A stretch of 64,000 nt of DNA from Natronobacterium texcoconense (GTDB taxonomy: Archaea > Halobacteriota > Halobacteria > Halobacteriales > Natrialbaceae): assembly GCF_900104065.1 (NCBI RefSeq), contig NZ_FNLC01000002.1, positions 354,995-418,994 of the forward strand. The letters run 5' to 3'. Below the pieces are notes generated by a model that saw only the letters and a program-made list of their open reading frames with translations, was not told where the DNA came from and made no database searches. The position numbers were made by a program, and so were the translations under genes. The first letter of the stretch is position 1. The number at the start of each line of letters is the position of its first letter. Positions 16,614-24,017 of the stretch are shown here, piece by piece.

Positions 16614-18889
16614 CTGTAGCTCACCTGTCCCATGACGTGTCTGCTGGTCAGTTCCGCCGACGCCTCGGAGTAGTCGAACTCCTCGATCAGCGTCTCGATC
16701 GTGTTCTCCTTGACGGTCTCCGTCTCGGTGTCACTCGGCGGGTCGTCCCACTGCCGGGGGTCGAAGTCCTCGAAGGTCCGCCGGACGTCGTCCCAGTCGT
16801 GGCTCTCGAGGACGGACTTGATGACCGGGATCGCCGTGAGGTCGACGTCTTCGACGGAGAAGTCCTCGTTACGGTGCTCCCAGGCGTGGCGGTTCAGCGA
16901 CGTGATCACCTTCTCGCGTCGGAAGTTTCGGACGCTCTCGCGGGGAAGGTTCCCTTCGTAGTCGGCCTCGGAGAACCGCCCGAGGTGTTCGACCTCGAAC
17001 AGCTTCATCTTCAGCGGATCCGGCTCGACCCGCTCGCCGCGGTCGTTGTACAGCGGCTCCTCGGTCTCCCAGGCGTAGACGTGTTCGACGTACTCGGCGA
17101 CGGTCTCCTCGTCGACGCGTTTGTCGTACATGATGGCCTCGATGACGTCGGCCTCCTGTCGGTCGTAGACGTAGTTCTTGACCGGGACGACCCGGTTCTC
17201 GAACTCCGAACGCTCGCCGGCCGAGAACACCGGCGCGTTCGCGAGCCCTTCGGCCATCGCGTTCAGAACGTCACGTGGCATGACGACGTTCTCGACCGGT
17301 AACTCCGCGTGATGGCGATCGCGGTCAGTCTGGAGCAGTTCCGCGAGCGTGTCTCGAGTGTAAGTAACCGGAATGCCGTGTTCGCCGTCGGCACCGTCGT
17401 CGTCGAAGTCGAACTCCTCTTTCTCCCGGCGGGTGTCGCCCTCCTGCAGATAGCCCTGATCGTATATCTTGGCCTTGTCGACGAGATCCAGCCCGTTCGG
17501 GAGGTCCTCCTCGTCCAACCGGGTGACGACCGCGTACAGCGCGGCCGCCTCGATTGCGTGTGGCGCGAACTCCTGGGTCCGGACGTCGCCGTCCTGATCC
17601 TTGATCGTCACCGTCACCGGCTCCCGGATACGTTCCTCGAGTTCGTCGTAGCCGTTTGCCTCCCAGACCTCGGTCTCGTTGGTCAACTCGCGGCGGATGA
17701 GTTCCGACTCGAGGCTGAGGTTGGTCAGGTAACCAAAGCGGTGCTTGTCGAGCCGTCGTTTGAGCGCCTTCAGCGGGTCCATCCCGTTGCGGTCGGCGTG
17801 CTGGTTCAGTTGTGCCTCGAGGTCGGGGTTCGAGATGATCAGCATCTGGGTGTCGACGTCCATCCCGATTCCCTTGTCGAGTTTGACGGACTGCTCGTCG
17901 GGGACGTTCAGCAGCTTCTGGAGCAGGTCGGCGTGCTGGGCTGCATCCTCGACGATGGTGAGGACGCCGTTCCCTTGCGACAGGACGCCGTCGTAGCTGA
18001 ACGCCTGTGGGTTCTTGCGCCCGCGGGAGTCGAGTTCCTGGAGCATCCCGTGCATCCACGAGCCGACGAGTCGTTCCTTCGGTCGCCCCTCGTCCTCGCT
18101 GTGGAGGACGCCGACGCCCTGTCCGACGTCAACGACGTAGTTTTTCACACGGAGGTGGTTCTCGTCGCTGATCGCCGAGAACAGCTCTTTCTCGCCGTTC
18201 CGTCGGTACCGCTCCTCGAGGTAGTCGTAGGCCTCCCGCGAGAACGGGTCGAGTTCGGTGTCGACCCGGACGGGAACGTGGTCGTCGAGTTCGCCGTTCA
18301 GGTCCTCGAGGATTCGCTCTCGGACCTCCTCGGGGAAGGCCGACAGGGGATGGGTCTGGACGGGACTCTCGTACCAGTTCTGCTCGTCGCCTGCGGTCGG
18401 GTCGCTCCCGTAGCTCAGGCCGCGCTCGCCCGACTGGGCCGTCGCGACGTTCCACTCGAGCGTATAGCGCCGGCCATCCGGCGTCTTCGAGTACTCGCGC
18501 AGCCCGTTGACCAGACAGCGCTTGAGCTCCGACTTGCCCGTCGCGGTCGGCCCCTCGAACCAGATGATCTTCTCGTCTTTCGCTCGTCCGGCGGCGATCG
18601 ACCGGAGGTCGTCGACGAACCCGTTCAGGACCTCGGTGTTGCCGAGGATGGCGTGTTCGCCGCCGTTGTGCGGATCGTCGAAGAAGCGGTATCGCTCCTT
18701 CTCCTCGCCCTCTTCGACGACGGTCCGAGTGCCTGCGGCCTCGATCGCCTCGAGCAGGTACTTCGAGGCGTGGGAGGCGATCGTCGGGTTCTCGAAGATC
18801 CGGTCGACGTACGCCGCGAGGCTCATCGGCTCCTCGTAGGTCGCCTCGAGTTCGCGGTCGGCCTCGGTGACGTAGTCGTTGCCGGTCAT
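16604..18889 (-). CDS. PrkA-family serine protein kinase, second paralogue
   Basis: A 761-residue PrkA (YeaG) homologue. The N-terminal AAA+ domain has Walker A GPTATGKS (about 113-120) after IIWFE. The C-terminal third is the PrkA kinase-like domain. PrkA proteins of bacteria show serine kinase activity, and some AAA-dependent proteolysis has been reported for the Bacillus protein. Compared with the upstream paralogue it is about 70 residues longer and has an acidic insertion near 520-540. It starts 1 nt after the first prkA, and the pair may form a hetero-oligomer. Confidence 0.93.
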   Translation of the reverse strand: MTGNDYVTEADRELEATYEEPMSLAAYVDRIFENPTIASHASKYLLEAIEAAGTRTVVEEGEEKERYRFFDDPHNGGEHAILGNTEVLNGFVDDLRSIAAGRAKDEKIIWFEGPTATGKSELKRCLVNGLREYSKTPDGRRYTLEWNVATAQSGERGLSYGSDPTAGDEQNWYESPVQTHPLSAFPEEVRERILEDLNGELDDHVPVRVDTELDPFSREAYDYLEERYRRNGEKELFSAISDENHLRVKNYVVDVGQGVGVLHSEDEGRPKERLVGSWMHGMLQELDSRGRKNPQAFSYDGVLSQGNGVLTIVEDAAQHADLLQKLLNVPDEQSVKLDKGIGMDVDTQMLIISNPDLEAQLNQHADRNGMDPLKALKRRLDKHRFGYLTNLSLESELIRRELTNETEVWEANGYDELEERIREPVTVTIKDQDGDVRTQEFAPHAIEAAALYAVVTRLDEEDLPNGLDLVDKAKIYDQGYLQEGDTRREKEEFDFDDDGADGEHGIPVTYTRDTLAELLQTDRDRHHAELPVENVVMPRDVLNAMAEGLANAPVFSAGERSEFENRVVPVKNYVYDRQEADVIEAIMYDKRVDEETVAEYVEHVYAWETEEPLYNDRGERVEPDPLKMKLFEVEHLGRFSEADYEGNLPRESVRNFRREKVITSLNRHAWEHRNEDFSVEDVDLTAIPVIKSVLESHDWDDVRRTFEDFDPRQWDDPPSDTETETVKENTIETLIEEFDYSEASAELTSRHVMGQVSYRWD

Positions 18890-18890
18890 G

Positions 18891-20963
18891 TTACTCTTCG
18901 ATCTCCGCTTTAGCGACCTCCGCGCCGGCGAACTCGAGCACTTCCTTCGCGCCGCCCTCGGAGTAGCCCTGCTCCATCAGCGCGTCGATCCACGAGGACC
19001 GTTCGTCGTCGTCGAACTCGTTGGCGCTGACCAGCGCGGAGAAGTTGATGTTGTGCTTCTTGTCCTCCCAGAGTTTGCGCTCTAGGGCGCGGCGCAGGCG
19101 CTCGTTGTCCTGCGGGTTGAACGCCTCGCCCTCTCGAGCGCGACGGGAGACCCAGTTACTCACTTCCTGCCGGAAGTCGTCCTTGCGGTCCTCCGGGATG
19201 TCGAGTTTCTCCTCGACCGACCGCAGGAACGTCTCGTCCGGTTCCTGCTCGCGACCAGTCAACTCGTCCTCGATCGTGTCGTCGTCGATGTAGGCCATGA
19301 CGTGGTCCATGTACTTCTCGCCCTGGCGCTGGATCTCGTCGACGTCGTAGGCCAGTGCGTGGCGGACGTCCTCGATCGCCCGGTCCTTGTACTCCTCGCG
19401 GACCGTCTCCAGGTAGCGGTAGTAGGTCTCGAACTGATCCTCCGGAATCGAGCCGTGGTGCTCTAGGTTCTCCTCGAAGAAGTTGAACACCGTAAGCGGC
19501 GAGAGGAATCCGCGACTGCGGTGTTTCGAGTCCATGATCGCCTCGGCGATCTCGTCGCCGATGAACCGCGGCGAGATGCCGACCATGCCCTCGCCGATCT
19601 CGGCCTTCTGTTCTGCCTCCTCGCGGAGCTTCTTGACGTCGATGTCGTCGCCCTCGTCGATCTCGCCGTTGTACGCCTTGGCCTTCGAGAGGAGGTCGAC
19701 CGTCTCGGCGTCGGGTTCCTCGATACGCGTGAGGACGCCGAACAGCCCCGCCATCTCGAGGGTGTGGGGCTCGACGTTGATGTCGGGGACGTCGGCGTTG
19801 TTGAGCATCTTCCAGTAGATCTGGGACTCGTCTTCGTAACTGAGGACGTAGGGGAAGTCGATCCGCTTGGTGCGGTCGTTAAAGGCCTCCATCTTCTCGT
19901 CGCCCTTCTTGTCCTTGTACTCGGGCATGTTGGTGCGGCCGACGATCACCTGGTCGATGTCGATCCGGGGGTTGTTCTTGGGTTTGATCGTCTGTTCCTG
20001 GGTGGCGTGGAGGAAGTCGTAGAGGAACTCTCGCTGGAGTTTGAGGAGTTCCTCGCCGGAGAAGATGCCGCGGTTGGCGTTACAGAAGGCACCGGAGTAG
20101 TCGAACGCGCGTGGGTCGGACTCGCCGTAGATGGCGATCTTCGAGTAGTTGACGTCGCCTGTCAACTCGGTCTCGTCCTGGTTCTTCTTGTCCTTGGGTT
20201 CGAACGTCTCGAGACCCTGGCGCTTGTTCTCGTCGGCGACAAAGCGGATGATCTCGACGTGGTTCTCGAGCACCTGCTGGAGGTCGTCGTCGTAGTACGC
20301 CAGCAGTTTGTCCATGTAGAACTCGCTTTCGGGATCCAGCGCCTGCTCGTTCTGGATGGTGTAGGGTGCGTCGAGTCGTTCGTTCAGGTCGTCGATGACT
20401 CGCTGGCGCTGTTCCTGTGGGAGTAACACGAGCGGATCCTGATTCATCGGGGAGCGGACGGTGTCGTCGGCCGGATCCTGGTCCTGGACGACGTCACAGA
20501 GGTTGGTCCACTTGAACGTGTACATCCGGCCCTCGTCGCGGAGGGTGTAATCCTCGAAGTACTGTCGAACCTGCTTGTCGAAGTGAGACTTCCCGGAGCC
20601 GACTGGACCGAGCAGGAGTTTGATACGCCGCTCCGGGCCGAGCCGTCTCGCGCCCGACTTGACCTTGTTGACGAACTCGTGGATCGACTGGTGGATTACG
20701 CGACCGTAGAAGGTATTTTCGCCGTCGTTGAGCGGGTCTTCGCTGGCCAGTTGGTACTCGACGACGCCCTCGGTCTCGTCGTAGGTCGTCCCGTAGTAGT
20801 CGAACATATCCGCGACGCGCTGGTGGGCGTTCCGGGCGACCTTCGGGTCCTCGTATATCTCCTCGAGGTACCAGTCGAAGGACTTCGTCTCCCGCAGATC
20901 CGCGGGCATCGATTCCTTGTACTCCGTGCTAAGCTCTTCGAGCGTTTCGATATCGCCGTTCAT
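18891..20963 (-). CDS. PrkA-family serine protein kinase, first paralogue
   Basis: A 690-residue PrkA protein, first gene of the operon. The AAA+ part has Walker A GPVGSGKS (about 119-126) in RIKLLLGPVGSGKSHFDK; the middle carries the conserved FNDRTKRIDFPYVLSY segment, and the C-terminus the PrkA domain. It probably phosphorylates or remodels proteins under nutrient or osmotic stress, by analogy with E. coli YeaG, which is needed for survival of long nitrogen starvation. The size is close to bacterial PrkA. The nearest convincing TATA signal on this strand is about 310 nt upstream, implying a long leader. Confidence 0.94.
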   Translation of the reverse strand: MNGDIETLEELSTEYKESMPADLRETKSFDWYLEEIYEDPKVARNAHQRVADMFDYYGTTYDETEGVVEYQLASEDPLNDGENTFYGRVIHQSIHEFVNKVKSGARRLGPERRIKLLLGPVGSGKSHFDKQVRQYFEDYTLRDEGRMYTFKWTNLCDVVQDQDPADDTVRSPMNQDPLVLLPQEQRQRVIDDLNERLDAPYTIQNEQALDPESEFYMDKLLAYYDDDLQQVLENHVEIIRFVADENKRQGLETFEPKDKKNQDETELTGDVNYSKIAIYGESDPRAFDYSGAFCNANRGIFSGEELLKLQREFLYDFLHATQEQTIKPKNNPRIDIDQVIVGRTNMPEYKDKKGDEKMEAFNDRTKRIDFPYVLSYEDESQIYWKMLNNADVPDINVEPHTLEMAGLFGVLTRIEEPDAETVDLLSKAKAYNGEIDEGDDIDVKKLREEAEQKAEIGEGMVGISPRFIGDEIAEAIMDSKHRSRGFLSPLTVFNFFEENLEHHGSIPEDQFETYYRYLETVREEYKDRAIEDVRHALAYDVDEIQRQGEKYMDHVMAYIDDDTIEDELTGREQEPDETFLRSVEEKLDIPEDRKDDFRQEVSNWVSRRAREGEAFNPQDNERLRRALERKLWEDKKHNINFSALVSANEFDDDERSSWIDALMEQGYSEGGAKEVLEFAGAEVAKAEIEE

Positions 20964-21346
20964 GGTATCATTGCCAGTTGTCTTCCCCGCGTTCGGTTGC
21001 TCGTGTGGTCGGCGTCGTTCGTGTCACTGTCCGTCGACGTCCTGCCGTCGTGGGACACACTAAGCGCAGCCATCGGTGACCGACAGTTCCGTCTCGGAAC
21101 CGAACCGATACCCGCCGCTCCGTTACGAACGTCAGCGTCTGGGCTCCCGAAGCGTGAAATCCGCCGGGCGGCTTCGTTTTCCCGTGCCATGTGTGATCTG
21201 TACCCACTCGCCTTGCGCGACGACCGGGTCGTCGGTTGTCGCGGTACCTGCGCCGGGGACGGGCGCAAAGTGGATCGGTCCGGTAATCGGATACCGATAG
21301 TATTTAATGAGTGAGTAATCCAGGTACTTAACCTTGGCCCCAAAAG

Positions 21347-21378
21347 GTATTTGCCACGAGGTAATCGCAGGCAAATAC
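21347..21378. promoter_or_regulatory. 9-bp-arm inverted repeat upstream of the prkA leader
   Basis: GTATTTGCC (21347-21355) and GGCAAATAC (21370-21378) are perfect reverse complements separated by 14 bp, about two helical turns from centre to centre. It sits about 40 bp upstream of the minus-strand TATA-like element near 21300, where an activator of the prkA operon would bind. Confidence 0.4.
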
Positions 21379-21550
21379 TGCCAAAATAGCTGGCTGTCAA
21401 TTGGTATCTCACCTCATGTTGGACGACCGGCGCATTGAACGAACGGCTTGCAACTGCCGGGCTCGCTCGTGCGCGCTCGTTCGTCGATGGTTACAGGTTC
21501 CAGAATTTATAGCCGGCTGCAGTCTTCACTGCGTGATACAGCGATATCGG

Positions 21551-21584
21551 CGACGAACGACGACGAACGACGACGGTGATTTAG
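21551..21584 (+). promoter_or_regulatory. phased 10-bp tandem repeat and TATA before the 21608 gene
   Basis: CGACGAACGA occurs twice in tandem at 21551-21570, followed by a partial third copy (CGACG). The 10-bp period places each unit on the same DNA face. ATTTAG at 21579-21584 follows at once and is 26 nt before the ATG at 21608, so a leaderless start is likely. The repeat may bind an activator or may be simple-sequence drift. Confidence 0.35.
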
Positions 21585-21607
21585 GCAGGCCGACCATATT
21601 CCCGGAT

Positions 21608-22003
21608 ATGACCGGCCTGACGGAGCTTCCCGACACATGGAACGTCTGGTCCGACGAGGACGACGGTCGCCTCGTCCTCGCATACCGTCCGGACGTCTTC
21701 GACGCCGAGGAGTTTCCCGCTCCCTGTCTCCCGACGCTGTACCTGACCCACGGCAAACGAACCCGCCGCCCCGGAACGAACCCGGCCAATACGACCGACG
21801 CCGACGACTGGTTCGTCACCCTCTATCTCGAGCCAGACGTCACCATCGAGGGAAACCACCGGTTCCCGACGCGGGCCGACGCTCTCGAGTACGCCGTCGA
21901 CCTCGCCGGTGCGTTCGACGCCGGCGAAATCGACTACCGAGACTGCTACCAGGTCCCCAGGGACCGATACCTCGATCGACTCGACGAACTCACGGGTACG
22001 TGA
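21608..22003 (+). CDS. conserved haloarchaeal protein (DUF5820-like)
   Basis: A 131-residue acidic protein with a mixed alpha/beta pattern: WNVWSDEDDGRLVLAYRPDVFDAEEFPAPCLPTLYLTHGKR near the N-terminus, then DDWFVTLYLEPDVTIEGNHRFPTRADALEYAVDLAGAFDAGEIDYRDCYQVPRDRYLDRL. It looks like a haloarchaea-restricted family that I associate with DUF5820, from memory only. No catalytic residues are evident. ATG 21608 is supported by the TATA position; the longer upstream extension is non-coding in character. It is followed 32 nt later by the UPF0179 gene. Confidence 0.75.
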   Translation: MTGLTELPDTWNVWSDEDDGRLVLAYRPDVFDAEEFPAPCLPTLYLTHGKRTRRPGTNPANTTDADDWFVTLYLEPDVTIEGNHRFPTRADALEYAVDLAGAFDAGEIDYRDCYQVPRDRYLDRLDELTGT

Positions 22004-22035
22004 GCCTTAACCGCCTGTAGCGAGTATCCAGCGCT

Positions 22036-22482
22036 ATGTCGACTGTCACGCTGATCGGAACCCGGCTGGCCGAGTCGGGTACCGAGTTCGTCTACGAGGG
22101 CGAAGCCGACGGCTGTGCCGGCTGTCCCTACCGCAGTCAGTGTCTCAATCTCTCGTCGGGAACGAAGTATCGCGTCACCGCCGTCCGCGAGAACGCGCAA
22201 ACGCTAGAATGTGCGATGCACGACGGCGGCGTCCGCGCCGTCGAGGTCGAACCCGTCACCGTCACGGCGAACATCGCGTCGAAAGGCGCCTTCGCCGGGA
22301 GCAAGACCAGTCTCTCCGGCCCGTGTCCGTACGTCGAGTGCCCGAGCCACGAGTACTGCGAACCCGACGGCCTCGAGTTCGACGAGGAGTACCGCATTCG
22401 GGAGATCGTCGGCGACCCGCCACACGAGGTCTGCCATCTCGACCGGTCGCTCGAACTGGTCGAACTCGAGGGCGACGAGTAG
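22036..22482 (+). CDS. UPF0179 family archaeal protein
   Basis: A 148-residue member of the archaeal UPF0179 family. Two Cys clusters are conserved in position: C-AGCPYRSQC near 29-37 and CPYVECPSHEYC near 97-108, plus CHLD at the end, suggesting a metal or Fe-S site. Start MSTVTLIG is typical of the family. A TTAACC element around 22008 is 28 nt upstream. The function is unknown. Its stop lies 13 nt before a copy of the MITE-like repeat. Confidence 0.9.
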   Translation: MSTVTLIGTRLAESGTEFVYEGEADGCAGCPYRSQCLNLSSGTKYRVTAVRENAQTLECAMHDGGVRAVEVEPVTVTANIASKGAFAGSKTSLSGPCPYVECPSHEYCEPDGLEFDEEYRIREIVGDPPHEVCHLDRSLELVELEGDE

Positions 22483-22495
22483 TCATACAGTTCTT

Positions 22496-22548
22496 CTTTA
22501 GTGACAACTGGAATGTTTGCACACTGACTGTCAGTGGCTACTATAGCT
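22496..22548. repeat. MITE-like repeat, copy 2
   Basis: A shorter copy of the repeat at 8484-8571. Its right 27 bp (22522-22548) differ from copy 1 at one position and contain the same hairpin, CACTGA-CTG-TCAGTG (22522-22536). The left end, ending in ACAACTG, resembles the left end of copy 1, but about 30 bp of internal sequence is missing. It lies between convergent genes, and its right terminus supplies the stop codon and last codon of the HxlR gene (22541-22546). Confidence 0.65.
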
Positions 22549-22870
22549 CGAGCCAGCTATTCGCCCAGCACTCGATCTCGTCGAAGACAGGTTCCAGGGA
22601 TTCGCCTTTCTCCGTGAGGCTATAGTAGGTCGCGATCGGTGCCTCTTCCTCCATGCGGCGTTCGACGAATCCCATCTCGCCGAGATCGTCTAACACGCGC
22701 GAGAGGGTGCGGGCGTTCGCGTTCGTCGACCGCTTGAGTTCGTTGAACCGCTGTTCGCCGTCCTGCAGTTCGTGTAACACTGCCAGTCGCCACTGGGAGC
22801 CGATCTGCTCGAGGGATTCGATGACGGGGCAGGCACCGGACGCCTTCTCGCGGGTCTGGGGCTGTGACAT
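22541..22870 (-). CDS. HxlR-family transcriptional regulator
   Basis: A 109-residue winged-helix regulator of the HxlR type: CPVIESLEQIGSQWRLAVLHELQDGEQRFNELKR, then the recognition helix NARTLSRVLDDLGEMGFVERR and a wing ending YYSLTEKG. The N-terminal Cys 14 is the residue that senses electrophiles or redox state in several family members. A CTATAG box centred near 22897 is 27 nt upstream, flanked by a palindrome (22902-22917). It is divergent from the ABC exporter operon across 184 bp, so it may control that operon. Confidence 0.9.
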   Translation of the reverse strand: MSQPQTREKASGACPVIESLEQIGSQWRLAVLHELQDGEQRFNELKRSTNANARTLSRVLDDLGEMGFVERRMEEEAPIATYYSLTEKGESLEPVFDEIECWANSWLEL

Positions 22871-22893
22871 TGATACCCGATTGGCGCTCGACG

Positions 22894-22917
22894 GCTATAG
22901 TGGTTCGGAAACGAACC
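22894..22917 (-). promoter_or_regulatory. HxlR gene promoter with GGTTCG palindrome
   Basis: The CTATAG core (about 22894-22900) is at the leaderless distance from the HxlR ATG. Directly upstream, GGTTCG-GAAA-CGAACC (22902-22917) has perfect 6-bp arms and would overlap the BRE position, a classic site for autorepression. It also faces the divergent ABC operon. Confidence 0.5.
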
Positions 22918-23054
22918 TGGTAACGCGAAGGCATCTGATAGTTCCACCCGAAAAGGTTCGATCGTGACAGGCGAACTATCGGAATTCGCCGTCTCACGGG
23001 ACTGTCACTGGGCACTAGACTTTACTGGGGTGGGTTCCTCCATCGAGCCAACGA

Positions 23055-24017
23055 ATGGCGATACTCGAAGTGGACGACCTCCGAAAAGAGTACGGTGGCT
23101 TCACCGCGGTCGAGGGCAGTAGCTTCTCGATCGACCGCGGCGAGGTGTTCGGCGTCGTCGGCCCCAACGGTGCGGGCAAGACGACGACGCTGAAGATGCT
23201 CGCCGGACTCGTCGAACCGACCGACGGCGCGGCCGTCGTCGCCGGCCACACCCCCGGCGAACGAGCGATGCAGCGAAAACTCGGCTTCCTCCCCGAGGAG
23301 TCCCCGCTGTACGAGGAGATGACTGCGACCGACTATCTCGAGTTCTTCGCCGACCTCTACGACGTACCGGAAGACGTCGCCAGCGAACGCATCGAGTCCT
23401 CGCTTGATCGACTGGACCTGGAGCACCGCGACCGCCAGATCGGGAACATGTCGAAGGGGATGAAACGGAAGGTCGCAATCGCTCGCGCTCTGATCAACGA
23501 CCCCGAGGTACTGATCTTCGACGAACCCGCATCCGGACTCGATCCGCTGACGACCAACCACGTCATCGAGTTCACCGAGGAGTTGAGCGAGGAAGGAAAA
23601 ACGATCGTCTTCAGCGCGCACAACCTCTTTCACGTCGAAAGCGTCTGCGACCGGGTCGTTATCATGAACGACGGTCGGATCGTCGCTCGCGGCAGCGTCG
23701 AGGAGATTCGCGACGACCACGGCGGCACCGAGTATCACGTCTACGCCACGGTCGACGCGAGCGACGCCCTCGAGGACGTCCCGAGCGAACCCGTCGACGA
23801 CGAGGTCCGTCACGTCGTCGAGGACATGGACGCGGTCGAGACGATCCGCGAGGCCGTCGAGGAAAGCGGAGGGACACTTACCGACATCCAGACGAAGTCG
23901 CCGAGCCTCGAAGAGATCTTCCTCGAGGTGGCAAGCGGCAAGGAGGAAGACGCCGAACGACGGCAGGACAGCCAGGATCCCGACGGCGAGACGCGCGAAC
24001 AGGTGGTCGATACGTGA
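23055..24017 (+). CDS. ABC transporter ATP-binding protein
   Basis: A 320-residue ABC ATPase of the exporter (NatA/CcmA) type. Walker A is GPNGAGKT (36-43), the signature is MSKGMKRKVAIARAL and Walker B is LIFDEPASGLDP. The C-terminal 100 residues form the acidic extension common to ABC-2 exporters, ending in a disordered charged tail. ACTTTACT about 29 nt upstream fits a leaderless start. It overlaps the next gene through GTGA (24014-24017). With the two permeases it should form an exporter with substrate unknown; NatAB-like sodium export or peptide/lipid export are possible. Confidence 0.95.
   Translation: MAILEVDDLRKEYGGFTAVEGSSFSIDRGEVFGVVGPNGAGKTTTLKMLAGLVEPTDGAAVVAGHTPGERAMQRKLGFLPEESPLYEEMTATDYLEFFADLYDVPEDVASERIESSLDRLDLEHRDRQIGNMSKGMKRKVAIARALINDPEVLIFDEPASGLDPLTTNHVIEFTEELSEEGKTIVFSAHNLFHVESVCDRVVIMNDGRIVARGSVEEIRDDHGGTEYHVYATVDASDALEDVPSEPVDDEVRHVVEDMDAVETIREAVEESGGTLTDIQTKSPSLEEIFLEVASGKEEDAERRQDSQDPDGETREQVVDT

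Larger units (their letters stand above)
20964..21607. other. 644-nt non-coding region: prkA leader and divergent promoters
   Basis: No convincing gene is seen. The best minus-strand TATA element is ATTAAATAC at about 21299-21307, far from prkA. An inverted repeat with perfect 9-bp arms, GTATTTGCC / GGCAAATAC, occupies 21347-21355 and 21370-21378. For the rightward gene, ATTTAG (21579-21584) is 26 nt before the ATG, preceded by tandem 10-mers at 21551-21570. A 76-codon minus-strand frame (20960-21190) overlaps prkA by ATGA, but its composition is basic and Ser/Arg-rich, unlike haloarchaeal proteins. Confidence 0.5.

Noticed and set aside
20960-21190. 76-codon minus-strand frame overlapping prkA by ATGA
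   Set aside because: The overlap looks operon-like, but the product is basic and Ser/Arg-rich, unlike haloarchaeal proteins, and no domain is seen. It is treated as part of the long prkA leader.
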